64,000 nt of DNA. Origin: Herbaspirillum sp. DW155. Lineage in GTDB: Bacteria > Pseudomonadota > Gammaproteobacteria > Burkholderiales > Burkholderiaceae_D. Below the pieces are notes generated by a model. The model saw only the letters and a list, made by a program, of their open reading frames with translations, was not told the origin of the DNA and ran no database searches. Made by a program: the position numbers and the translations under genes. The stretch spans positions 1,240,001 through 1,304,000 of the forward strand of contig NZ_AP029028.1 of NCBI RefSeq assembly GCF_037076565.1. The letters are read 5' to 3'. Of the stretch, positions 18,363 through 26,487 are shown piece after piece (positions within the stretch are counted from its first letter, which is position 1; every line of letters begins with the position of its first letter).

Positions 18363-19195
18363 AAGTGGTCTGTGACGTTCTCGGTGTGGCGCGCTCTGCA
18401 GTGGCAGTAAAACGAGCCCGGAGCCCGGAATGGCGAGATGGCCGTAGTGCTCGCAAAGTCGGCGACAGCGGCTTGCTCGAAGAGATTGAGCTGTATGTCG
18501 CGAGCTTGCCGAGCTATGGCTATCGCCGCATCTGGGCTTTGCTGCGACGTAGCCGGGAATCTCTGGGGCAAGCGTGCGTGAACCATAAGCGGGTCTATCG
18601 CGTCATGCGAGAGCACGCGTTGCTGCTGCGCCGACCTGGTGTGAGACGCGACAATCGACGCCACGATGGTCGCGTAGCGGTCAAGCAAAGTAATGCGCGC
18701 TGGTGTTCGGACGGCTTCGAATTCCGTTGTGATGACGGGGCTGCATTGAGAGTGACGTTTGCACTGGATTGTTGTGACCGTGAAGCCATCAGCTGGGCGG
18801 CCACTACCGGTGGGCATAGCGGGGATGTCGTGCGCGACGTGATGCTGGCCGCCGTGGAGCAGAGGTTTGGAAGCACGCAGACTCCACAGGTGATTGAATG
18901 GCTCAGCGACAACGGCTCGGCCTACATCGACCATCGCACACGCAGCTTCGCTCGCGAGCTGGGATTGGAGCCCTTGACCACGCCCGTGCGCTCGCCACAG
19001 AGTAACGGCATGGCGGAGCGGTTCGTAAAAACGATGAAGCATGATTACATCGCCTTCATGGACAAGCCCGATGTGCCTACGGCGCTCACGCATCTGGCCT
19101 CTGCCTTCGAGCAATACAATGAGCGCCATCCGCACAAGGCCCTGAAATACCGCTCGCCTCGCGAGTTCAGACGGGCTGCAGCATCAGTAACTTAA
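18359..19195 (+). CDS. IS3-family OrfB transposase
   Basis: The catalytic half of the transposase, 278 residues. The DDE integrase core is present: [14 protein letters not shown] with the first Asp, WLSDNGSAY with the second Asp, then [19 protein letters not shown] with the Glu, 35 residues later as the family requires. The N-terminal [13 protein letters not shown] is the usual HTH_21 motif, and the end [14 protein letters not shown] is typical. It appears full-length and undamaged. Confidence 0.93.
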   Translation: MKVVCDVLGVARSAVAVKRARSPEWRDGRSARKVGDSGLLEEIELYVASLPSYGYRRIWALLRRSRESLGQACVNHKRVYRVMREHALLLRRPGVRRDNRRHDGRVAVKQSNARWCSDGFEFRCDDGAALRVTFALDCCDREAISWAATTGGHSGDVVRDVMLAAVEQRFGSTQTPQVIEWLSDNGSAYIDHRTRSFARELGLEPLTTPVRSPQSNGMAERFVKTMKHDYIAFMDKPDVPTALTHLASAFEQYNERHPHKALKYRSPREFRRAAASVT

Positions 19196-19232
19196 CGATG
19201 TCTGAGTGTCCTGAATTGCGGGGGCAACTACA

Positions 19233-19465
19233 AATACCAAAGCGTTGATAAATCGCATAGCGAGCGATGATTGAACGTTGTTGCCCCTGATTGCAGTAGT
19301 ACTCACCATTGATACAGTCGAATGAAATATCAAATTTCGCCTTGTACTTTGGATTTTTACTGCTGATATCGGGAATTTGTGGGAATTCTTCATAGCCTGG
19401 ATAACCTTCGCTTTTCACTGCGTCGCCGCACAAATAATCAATGCTGGCCGCATTTAAAGATGCTC
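19233..19465 (-). pseudogene. N-terminal or central piece of the gene split by the IS3 element
   Basis: On the minus strand this frame reads AASIDYLCGDAVKSEGYPGY, then KFDISFDCINGEYYCNQGQQ and RSIIARYAIYQRFGI up to the IS end. It joins in outline to the fragment at 17733-17902. Its own 5' end has been replaced by the Tn3-family fragment at about 19465. No family is recognised; the Cys-rich, aromatic sequence looks like a real protein. Confidence 0.5.
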
Positions 19466-19725
19466 CATGTAGGGTCGATGGATAATTGATTGCCGAGGTG
19501 GGTCCAAAGAATCTTCGGAACTTGCTTGTAGGCATCAAGCGTGCGGCCTGTCATCCTGATGAAGCCAAGATGAAGGGCAAGGGCGAGTCGGTAGAGCGAG
19601 TTACGCCGCGCCTCAATGAGAGCGCGCTCTTTGGACGAGTATGTGAAGAACGTGTTCAGCTCAAACTCGGTGAGTTCGGGCGGAATATGGCGCAAGCCGA
19701 GGTAGGGAGCGTGCCAGTGGTCCAT
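19466..19725 (-). pseudogene. Tn3-family transposase, N-terminal fragment (DUF4158 type)
   Basis: The sequence MDHWHAPYLGLRHIPPELTE continues to FFTYSSKERALIEARR, LYRLALALHLGFIRMTGR and LDAYKQVPKILWTHLGNQL. This is the N-terminal domain of Tn3-family TnpA proteins of the DUF4158 type. Homology stops after about 85 of the roughly 1000 residues. A GGGGTC sequence on the minus strand with its outer end at 19889 is a plausible Tn3 terminal repeat, placing the transposon edge about 165 bases upstream of the start codon. Confidence 0.8.
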
Positions 19726-20157
19726 TGTTTGACTCTCGGAGTAAAACAATGCGCACCATCATACGCGGATGAAATGGCAAACAGCAAGTGGTTGATTTTA
19801 AAGGAAATGTTGCAACGCACACCGCTGAAACCCGCATAAACACTGGGCGCGTCTATCGTCGTTCACTGCAGGTAAATCAAAGGGACCCCATGATCGGATG
19901 CCTGCTTCGCCACGCCACACTGAGAACCTCAAAACTGGGGAGAATGGGGTGGCGTAGGCTCAAGGCACTGCGGGTATAAAGCTGAGATGGCCGACCTGCT
20001 GCCTGAGAGTCGTGAGTAGCGGCAGGTCATCGGCCAGAGCGGACGTTGGCTCATTTGGTCGAAAACATCCGCTTCTGGCCCATTTCGGACATTCATGCCA
20101 GACAAGTCTAACGGCTCAATATTTCGACGAGTCAGCAACGGCGCGGCAATAGTCCGA
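19726..20157. other. Junction region between mobile DNA and the MBL-hydrolase locus
   Basis: No gene is supported. It contains the candidate Tn3 end (GGGGTC, minus, outer base 19889). It also has a run with CGGACGTTGG, GCTTCTGGCC and CGGACATTC (20040-20100), a sort of intergenic debris whose GCTTCTGGCC block also occurs near 14239. G+C rises sharply from here to the right. Confidence 0.4.
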
Positions 20158-21024
20158 TCAAGCAAACTGCCACTCGAACCCCTGGTCGCCGCGCGAAACC
20201 CGGCCAGCTGATGTATCGGGAAAGTGCGCCGTAAACAGCATCGCATCGTGGTCCGCTGCATAGTCGAGCAGCCACTGGCGCGCCTGTCGCGCCTGCACCT
20301 GTTCATGGCAAAACGCCGAGTTCCATTCGGGGCGGTAGAGTTGGATCGGGGTATGCATCACATCCCCGGTAAACAGTGCGGTTTCACCTTGCGACCTGAA
20401 CGAGATCGACATATGGCCACGGCAGTGCCCAGGTGTCGGGTGGAAGCGAAATGCGTCGAGATAGCTACCACCTTCGGTCGCCATGGCGACCGCCTGGCCG
20501 GCGGCGATGATCGGCGCGACGCTGTCGTCGTACACCATGCGCCGGCTGTCTCCGGCAGGCGTGGCGAAGAAGTCGAGATCACCTTGCGGCATCACATAGC
20601 GTGCATTGCCAAAGGTCGGCAGCCAACTGCCGTCAACAAGACGAGTATTCCAACCCACGTGGTCGGCGTGTAGATGCGTCAGCAACACGTGATCCACGCC
20701 CTCCGGTGCGATACCGATTGCGGCGAGGCGCTCAAGGAAGGGCGTTTCCAGTTGATGGAAGAGCTTGCTGAAAGGCCGCTCCTTGCCATTGCCGATGCCG
20801 GTGTCGATCAGGAACACTTGGTCCGCCCATTCGACCACCCAGGTATGCACACTGAGCACGACCGACGTCCCCGTATCGTCCAGCAGGCTGCGTAGCTGCG
20901 GCTGCTCATGCAATACCTCGTCGCTCCAGTCTGCGTAGAGGAACGATGGGGTCAGGCCTTGCAGCAGGGTTTCGGTGACTTTAGTGATGCGCGCGTCGCC
21001 AATCTGGTAGGTATGCACGTCCAT
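20158..21024 (-). CDS. MBL-fold metallohydrolase
   Basis: A 288-residue cytosolic metallo-beta-lactamase-fold hydrolase. The zinc motif THLHADHVGW (HxHxDH) is intact, with further ligands probably in TPGHCRGHMS, ALFTGDVMHT and LFTAHFPDT. The start MDVHTYQIGD at 21024 is preferred over the upstream Met because GAGG lies 8 bases before it. It resembles quorum-quenching-lactonase-like and general ester/lactone hydrolases; the substrate cannot be told. It diverges from the LysR gene, with the shared operator palindrome between them, so it is probably part of the same regulon. Confidence 0.88.
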   Translation of the reverse strand: MDVHTYQIGDARITKVTETLLQGLTPSFLYADWSDEVLHEQPQLRSLLDDTGTSVVLSVHTWVVEWADQVFLIDTGIGNGKERPFSKLFHQLETPFLERLAAIGIAPEGVDHVLLTHLHADHVGWNTRLVDGSWLPTFGNARYVMPQGDLDFFATPAGDSRRMVYDDSVAPIIAAGQAVAMATEGGSYLDAFRFHPTPGHCRGHMSISFRSQGETALFTGDVMHTPIQLYRPEWNSAFCHEQVQARQARQWLLDYAADHDAMLFTAHFPDTSAGRVSRGDQGFEWQFA

Positions 21025-21118
21025 GTGTTGCCTCGCTTTGCCGTAACTGTTGGGGTCTGGTTGTGCTTTATTATCGCGGAAACCGTTCCTACTTACCAAT
21101 GCAGAATTCCTGTGATGT

Positions 21119-21135
21119 GATACCTTTCAGGCATC
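21119..21135. promoter_or_regulatory. LysR operator palindrome, copy 1
   Basis: GATACCTTTCAGGCATC is a 17-base near-palindrome (one mismatch between arms). It sits in the divergent promoter region between the MBL hydrolase and lysR and is almost identical to the palindrome at 22059-22075. Confidence 0.7.
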
Positions 21136-21167
21136 ACTAATGCCTTGCCAACGGCAAAGGGAACAGT

Positions 21168-22067
21168 ATGGAACTACGTCATCTTCGCTATTTCATGGCG
21201 GTGGCCGAGTACGAGAGTGTACGCTTGGCCTCCGAGCACCTACACATCACCCAGCCGGCCGTTTCACGGCAAATTCAGGATCTGGAAGACGAGCTCGGGT
21301 TTCTGCTGTTCGAGCGTTCCCCACGCGGGCTGAAGTTGACGCTGGCCGGCCAAAGTTATTTGCGCGACGTGCTCCAAGCGATGGCGGCGCTGGAGAGCGC
21401 GGCTCGAACAGCCAAGCGCCTTGCGGCGGGGCTGCAAGGCCAGCTTAGGCTTGGCTTTGTCGAAAATGCGGGCTGGGACGGTCTTGTGCCCAAGACGTTC
21501 AGTCGGTTCCAAAACGATGTGCCAGAGGTCAAGATCGAACTGACGGCGCTCAATAGCCCAGAGCAATTACAGAAAATTGCCGACGGTACCCTGGATGGTG
21601 GCTTTATCCACCAGTACGGTTCACTGCCCGACGAGTTCACAACGGTCCCGCTGTTCGACTATGACGTGGTACTGGCCATTCCACGCGCGTGGACGATCGC
21701 GCAGCAAGAAGGCGAGACGATCGCGCTCCGCAACATGGCTGGTCGGCCGTTCGTCATGTTCCCACGAGCGGTTTACCCGAGTTATTACGACTGTCTGATC
21801 GGTGCCTGCGAGCAAAGCGGTCTCATCCTGAACGTAGTGCAGGAGGAAACCACGGAGGCGGCCATACTGTCGCTGGTCTGCTCGGGCATCGGTGCTGCCA
21901 TCGTCAATTCAGCTAATCTCGGCCGCCCTCCAGCCCAGGTGCGATTCTTCAAGCTGACCGATCTGTCAGTGCCAATGCCGCTGGCGTTCGCTTATCGCGC
22001 CGATTCCGCCAATCCCATCCTGTCACGTTTCATCACCACCTTGCGTTCCACTTTTGATGATGCCTGA
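21168..22067 (+). CDS. LysR-family transcriptional regulator
   Basis: A 299-residue LysR-type regulator with the usual N-terminal winged helix-turn-helix (MELRHLRYFMAVAEYESVRL, then ASEHLHITQPAVSRQIQDLE) and a substrate-binding-protein-like effector domain. It is flanked by two copies of the same palindrome, one before the gene and one overlapping its 3' end in front of the hydrolase-MFS-RidA operon. It therefore most likely controls itself, the MBL hydrolase and that operon. The inducer is unknown; an acylated amino compound would fit the downstream enzymes. Confidence 0.93.
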   Translation: MELRHLRYFMAVAEYESVRLASEHLHITQPAVSRQIQDLEDELGFLLFERSPRGLKLTLAGQSYLRDVLQAMAALESAARTAKRLAAGLQGQLRLGFVENAGWDGLVPKTFSRFQNDVPEVKIELTALNSPEQLQKIADGTLDGGFIHQYGSLPDEFTTVPLFDYDVVLAIPRAWTIAQQEGETIALRNMAGRPFVMFPRAVYPSYYDCLIGACEQSGLILNVVQEETTEAAILSLVCSGIGAAIVNSANLGRPPAQVRFFKLTDLSVPMPLAFAYRADSANPILSRFITTLRSTFDDA

Positions 22068-22075
22068 AAGGCATC
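22059..22075. promoter_or_regulatory. LysR operator palindrome, copy 2
   Basis: GATGCCTGAAAGGCATC is palindromic apart from the central GAA. It overlaps the lysR stop codon region and lies about 117 bases upstream of the desuccinylase-family gene. It matches copy 1 in both arms, with the CCTnnnAGG core. Confidence 0.75.
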
Positions 22076-22191
22076 GCTAACTACAAAAAACGGCATTTGC
22101 CGGCATTTCTTGCTTGCTCGATAGTTCGTATGACTGTTCGCCCCGCTCTCTCCCTGGCGGACAACATCGCACAACTACGAAGGAGAAATGC

Positions 22192-23202
22192 ATGAATGCC
22201 ACCCAATCGCTGATCCAGACGGACATCGACTACGAACGCGAGGGATTCCAGACCAGCGTGCTGCGGCTGCCCTATTCGCATAACCGCTCCGCCTACGGCC
22301 ACATCCCGATTCCGATTGCCGTATTGAAGCAAGGCCATGGCCCAACTCTGCTGCTGACCGGTGGCAACCACGGAGACGAATACGAAGGCCCGGTCGCGCT
22401 GATGAAGCTGATGCAAGAGATGCCGAAGATGCAGATCAATGGCCGCCTGATCGTCATTCCGGCGCTGAACTTCCCAGCCTTCCTGAATGGGTCGCGCACC
22501 TCTCCAATCGATAGCGCCAACCTGAATCGCGTGTTTCCCGGTTCTCGCAACGGCTCGGTGACGGAAATGATCGCCCACTACGTCGATACCGAACTGTTCC
22601 CACGGGCCGACATCATTTTCGACCTGCATGCCGGAGGCGCCTCGTTTAACCATCTGCCCGCGCTGCTGGCTGCCTTACCGCGCGACACCACTCTCCACGA
22701 TAACTACCAAACCCTGGTCGAGGCCTTCGCGGCACCGCATACCATGGTCATGGACCTGCTGGGAGAGGACAGGACCTACGGCGCGGCAGCAGAACGACAG
22801 GGCAAGTTGTTCCTGTGCGGGGAGTTCGGCGGCTACGCTTCGTGCAGCGTCGACGGTCTGGCCATCGTCGAGGATGGCTTGCGCCGTTTGATGCATACGC
22901 TCGGCATCGCCCCGGTGGCAGTCCCTGATCGAGCCCCGGCTACCCGTCTGCTCAAAGTCGAGGGCGCTCAGCATTACCTGTTCGCCCCCAGCCGTGGCGT
23001 GTTCGAACCCTGCTTCGAGTTAGGGCAGCAAGTGGCCGCCGGTCAATTGGCGGGACGCCTCTTCAACCCACATGCCCCGTGGGAACCGGCATGTGAACTG
23101 CATTTCGAAAGAGCTGGACTGGTGGTCTGCATCCGTTCCTTCGCGGCGGTCGAACCAGGCGACTGCATCGCATTGCTGGCGGCGGACACGCAATGGCAAT
23201 AG
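22192..23202 (+). CDS. Succinylglutamate desuccinylase/aspartoacylase-family hydrolase
   Basis: A 336-residue zinc deacylase of the AstE/AspA family (M14-like fold). The zinc motif is H60 and E63 in GGNHGDEYEG, with the third ligand in DLHAGG. The family releases an acyl group from N-acyl amino acids; DoeB, the N-acetyl-diaminobutyrate deacetylase of ectoine breakdown, has a similar GGNHGDEYEG block, but I cannot assign that substrate. The start at 22192 has an AAGGAG site; the longer frame begins without one. It is the first gene of the operon with the MFS and RidA genes. Confidence 0.88.
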   Translation: MNATQSLIQTDIDYEREGFQTSVLRLPYSHNRSAYGHIPIPIAVLKQGHGPTLLLTGGNHGDEYEGPVALMKLMQEMPKMQINGRLIVIPALNFPAFLNGSRTSPIDSANLNRVFPGSRNGSVTEMIAHYVDTELFPRADIIFDLHAGGASFNHLPALLAALPRDTTLHDNYQTLVEAFAAPHTMVMDLLGEDRTYGAAAERQGKLFLCGEFGGYASCSVDGLAIVEDGLRRLMHTLGIAPVAVPDRAPATRLLKVEGAQHYLFAPSRGVFEPCFELGQQVAAGQLAGRLFNPHAPWEPACELHFERAGLVVCIRSFAAVEPGDCIALLAADTQWQ

Positions 23203-23240
23203 CCGCTGCGTTGGTCTTGAATCGAGAGAAGGAGACAAAG

Positions 23241-24602
23241 ATGTTTGCTGCCAAATCAACCCTGGATACGCATGGCCAAACTACGGGGCAGGCCTCTCAC
23301 GGCTATACCATCGGGGTGTTTTTCATCTGCTTCATGTTTTCATACATCGACCGCCAGATCGTTAGCATCCTGGTGCAGCCGCTTAAACAGACGCTAGTGC
23401 TCAGTGATGCACAGATCGGGCTGTTGCAAGGCTTTGCATTCACGATCTGCTACGCCACCACCGGCGTGTTCGTGGCGCGGATGGTGGATCGTTCAAATCG
23501 GGTTAGGCTCAGCGCGGCCTGCGTGGCACTCTGGGCTATCTCAACCGCGATGTGCGGTACTGCGCATAGTTTCGGCGAGCTGCTGTTCTGGCGGGCCGGT
23601 ACGGCTATCGCCGAAGCCGCCTTGAGCCCTGCGGCCTTGTCGATCTTCAGCGACCTGTTCCCGCCACGTAAGGTATCGCGTGCAAGCAGCATTTTCATGC
23701 TGGGGCCATACGCTGGCGGCGGCGTGGCCTTGCTCGGCGGTGGCCTGCTGCTTGACTGGCTCGGTCAACCTTCCAACCGGATATGGCAGATCCAGATGGC
23801 CCTGCAGCCGTGGCAGGTGGCATTCTTCATCGTCGGCTTGCCGGGCATTCTGCTGGCGGCAGTCGTTTTGCTGACGGTGCGTGAACCAAGGCGGATCGAG
23901 TCGCACCACCATCCAGACGGCGATACCCCGGCAGCCGCCACGACTGACGCTCCGACGCTGGCCGAGGTGCTGCGCGAGCTGTTCGTGCGCAATGCCTTCT
24001 GCCTGCCTTACTTTGCCGCTTACGTTGCCCTGATCCTGTTGTTCTACGCCCACTCGGCCTGGTTTCCCACGCTGCTGATCCGTCACTTCGGCCTGACCGC
24101 CAGCACCGTAGGTCGATATGCCGGCCCGGCGTATATGGTCGGCGGCATAGCCGGGGTCATCAGCGCTGGATTCCTGGTGCGTAAGGCAAGCGATCAGCAC
24201 GCATTGAGCAAGTCACTGAGCACCGCCTCCAAAGCGGCCTGCTTACTAGTGCCGCTGGCTCTGGCTGCACCGCTGGTACCGAGTTTTACCATGGCTGTGC
24301 TGCTCTATGGTGCGTGTGCCTACGCGGCGAGCATCGTGATGGCGCTGGCGCCGATCCCTCTTCAGGTAGCCATTCCCAACCGCATGCGCGGCCGCTCGAT
24401 CGCGCTCCTGGTATTCCTCACCAACGCCATCAGCGGTGGGCTCGGACCGTTTGCCGTCGGCTATCTCAATCAGAGCTTTCATACGCTGGATAACAGCCTT
24501 GGTGTGGCACTCACGATTGTCGGCGCCACCGCCGCAATCGCAAGTTCATTGCTCTATGGCATGGCCAGCCGCCGAGTGGCTGCAGCACGCCAGAGCGCAT
24601 GA
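23241..24602 (+). CDS. MFS transporter
   Basis: A 453-residue inner-membrane transporter with twelve predicted membrane segments. It starts at ATG 23241 with an AAGGAGA site. Segment 1 carries MFSYIDRQIVSIL, a signature of the anion/organic-acid and 'spinster-like' branch of the major facilitator superfamily. The loop 2-3 motif appears as RMVDRSNRVRL. A cytosolic central loop is His/Asp-rich (SHHHPDGDTP). Position between a deacylase and RidA suggests uptake of the N-acylated compound that the operon degrades. Confidence 0.9.
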   Translation: MFAAKSTLDTHGQTTGQASHGYTIGVFFICFMFSYIDRQIVSILVQPLKQTLVLSDAQIGLLQGFAFTICYATTGVFVARMVDRSNRVRLSAACVALWAISTAMCGTAHSFGELLFWRAGTAIAEAALSPAALSIFSDLFPPRKVSRASSIFMLGPYAGGGVALLGGGLLLDWLGQPSNRIWQIQMALQPWQVAFFIVGLPGILLAAVVLLTVREPRRIESHHHPDGDTPAAATTDAPTLAEVLRELFVRNAFCLPYFAAYVALILLFYAHSAWFPTLLIRHFGLTASTVGRYAGPAYMVGGIAGVISAGFLVRKASDQHALSKSLSTASKAACLLVPLALAAPLVPSFTMAVLLYGACAYAASIVMALAPIPLQVAIPNRMRGRSIALLVFLTNAISGGLGPFAVGYLNQSFHTLDNSLGVALTIVGATAAIASSLLYGMASRRVAAARQSA

Positions 24603-24653
24603 CAGATTCCGATACCACCTTTTTCCTCCCTCTTTTTTTCAGGACAGTAATCA

Positions 24654-25010
24654 ATGAGTGATATTCAGCGTAAAGGTGGCTCGGCCCGCTTCAGCCAGAT
24701 CGTGGTGCACAACGGTACCGTCTATCTGGCCGGGCAAGTCTCGCAATTGACAGGAGCCGACATCCGGGAACAGGCGAAAGACGTTTTCACCAAGATCGAC
24801 AGCTTGTTGGCCAAGGCGGACAGCAACAAGGGCCGCTTACTGTCGGCGACGATCTGGTTGGTAGACATGCAGGATTACGACCAACTGAATCAGGAGTGGG
24901 ATGCCTGGCTGGCCGGCCACGGCACACCTGTACGCGCTTGCGTCGCGGCTGACTTGGCCAAACCTCATTATCGCGTCGAGGTACAAGTCACCGCAGCAAT
25001 GTGCGGCTGA
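24654..25010 (+). CDS. RidA/YjgF-family protein
   Basis: A 118-residue RidA-type protein. Family features are RFSQIVVHNGTVYLAGQV at the N-terminus and GTPVRACVAADL with the conserved Arg that binds the substrate carboxylate, ending VEVQVTA. RidA proteins hydrolyse reactive enamine/imine intermediates made by PLP enzymes or amino-acid oxidases. Its place at the end of a deacylase-MFS operon suggests that the released amine is deaminated further. Confidence 0.9.
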   Translation: MSDIQRKGGSARFSQIVVHNGTVYLAGQVSQLTGADIREQAKDVFTKIDSLLAKADSNKGRLLSATIWLVDMQDYDQLNQEWDAWLAGHGTPVRACVAADLAKPHYRVEVQVTAAMCG

Positions 25011-25192
25011 AGTAAAACGATGAATGCAGACCCTTGCCCAGAACACAGGGCTTGGTCTGCTTCCCATCTGTAGTCAGCAAGTTTGGCCGAGGAACTGTCC
25101 GCCAGGCAGTCAGCCGGGTCGGACGCCTGCACCTCGGCCAAAGCGGGCTATCGTACCATCTGTCCTGAGCGACAACTCCAGGCCGCATACTA

Positions 25193-26018
25193 GGGTCTGT
25201 TTACATTTGCTGAAATGTGTTTACATCTTGTTTTTTGCGCGAGCGAAACGGGATGGTCAGAACACTGCTAAGTGACGATGTATGGAAGAAGGTCGAAGCA
25301 ATCTTGCCGGGCAAGGAAGGCGACCGAGGACGAACAGCGCTCGACAACCGATGGTTTCTCGAAGCGGTGCTGTGGATTGGTCGCACAGGTAGCCCTTGGC
25401 GCGATCTGCCAGTCGAGTTTGGTCGGTGGCATACCGTGTACATGCGTTTCTCGCGCTGGAGGCGCAAAGGTGTCTGGCAGCGAATCGCACTTGCAACGGC
25501 TGGTGAAACGGAAATCGAACACATCCTGTTTGACTCAACCATTGTCCGAGCACACCAACATTCGGCCGGCGCGTCAAAAAAAGTGGACCGCAAGCGCTCG
25601 GACGTTCCAGAGGTGGGTTGAGCACCAAGTTGCATCTGGCCGTAGACTCGACGGGCAGGCCTCTGCGGCTGATCGTGACCGAAGGACAGGTACATGACAT
25701 CTCGTGTGCAAATGAACTTGTCGAACACCTGCGCGCCAAGGCCGTCATTGCTGATAAGGGTTATGACTCTGATGCCTTTGTGCAAGTCGTTCGCACCACC
25801 GGCGCCAAGGTCGTCATCCCGCCACGCTCGAACCGAAAGACCAAGCGCCGCTACAGCGGCGCGCTTTACCGTACACGCAATCTTGTCGAGCGCTTCTTCA
25901 ATCGCATCAAGCAATTTCGTCGCGTCTCAACTCGATACGACAAGCTCGCTGACAGCTACCTTGTGTTCGCCTCGCTTGCCTGCGCATTCGGGCCATTCGT
26001 GAAAATGTGAACAGGCCC
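25193..26018 (+). mobile_element. IS5-family insertion sequence, 826 bp
   Basis: The terminal inverted repeats are GGGTCTGTTTACATTT (25193) and, at the other end, the complement of GGGCCTGTTCACATTT (26018). The flanking TA dinucleotides (25191-25192 and 26019-26020) form the target duplication. The single transposase needs a -1 frameshift. It is distinct from the 855-bp IS5-family copy at 10109. Confidence 0.92.
25253..26010 (+). CDS. IS5-family transposase made by -1 frameshifting
   Basis: The first frame starts MVRTLLSDDVWKKVEAILPG and carries the first Asp (ILFDSTIVRAHQHSAGA). At the A7 run 25576-25582 a -1 step gives GPQALGRSRGGLSTKLHLAV, the normal family continuation. Then come the second Asp (IADKGYDSDAF) and the Glu (RNLVERFFNRIKQFRRV). 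The family sequence is restored exactly by the shift, so it is a programmed frameshift and the element is likely functional. Confidence 0.9.
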
Positions 26019-26317
26019 TAGTATCCTGCGGTTCCGTCCGTGTTCATCATCCGACTTGTCCATTTCAGTCCTTTCAGCTATTCATATCAGGTCTATATCC
26101 CAGACTCTTACTCGCTTCAATTCGTAATGGATTCGATCTTTGGGCGGCGATCATGAAAGCACGTCGAGAACTTAAATATCCAGCACGTGTGCCAATCTCT
26201 ATTGCTGACGTATCATCAGGATGAACTGCCGTTGGTACTTTTGCGTTCAACCGTGTATTCTCCGATGTCGCCATGTGCTATGGCATATACCGGCGCTCCG
26301 TCATACTCACCAGCAGG
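26019..26317. other. Debris between the IS and the relaxase remnant
   Basis: About 300 bases with no supported gene. A short weak match may continue the relaxase upstream, but the frame is not convincing. Confidence 0.3.
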
Positions 26318-26467
26318 TGCTGCGCGATGGTTGATGACGGCATGGGATTGAGCCTGGTACCGTGGCGGCCGGTGATCGAACAACGATTAGTACAGCAGCT
26401 TGCCGCGACGGTGCGCGGTGGCGGAGTGTCGTGTGAGATCGGGCGGCAACCTGGGCCGTTCTTATGA
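26318..26467 (+). pseudogene. Relaxase (VirD2-like TraI, DUF3363 region) C-terminal remnant
   Basis: The frame ends AMVDDGMGLSLVPWRPVIEQ, then LAATVRGGGVSCEIGRQPG. This is the conserved C-terminal block of DUF3363-type relaxases found on integrative conjugative elements (usual form: LVPWRPVIE..LG...  V.GGGVSWE.GR.RG). Nothing of the nuclease domain is left. It marks a vanished conjugative or mobilisable element. Confidence 0.75.
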
Positions 26468-26487
26468 TGGAAAGCCGGATTGATCGT

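Larger units (their letters stand above)
17903..19232 (+). mobile_element. IS3-family insertion sequence, about 1330 bp
   Basis: The ends are imperfect inverted repeats: TGGAATAGCCCC at 17903 and TGTAGTTGCCCC (complement) ending at 19232. Both continue into a shared TCAGGACAC block. Between them lie intact orfA and orfB of the IS2/IS51-like branch. No clear target duplication is visible (GGCGG on the left, AATAC on the right), which suggests that a flank has changed or that my ends are a few bases off. Confidence 0.8.

Noticed and set aside
17888-19135. 415-codon open frame on the minus strand across the IS3 element
   Set aside because: It lies opposite the clearly real orfA and orfB; the composition is that of an antisense shadow with no domain.
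25576-25582. Frameshift in the second IS5-family transposase as decay
   Set aside because: A -1 step at the A7 run gives the exact family sequence, so it fits programmed frameshifting.
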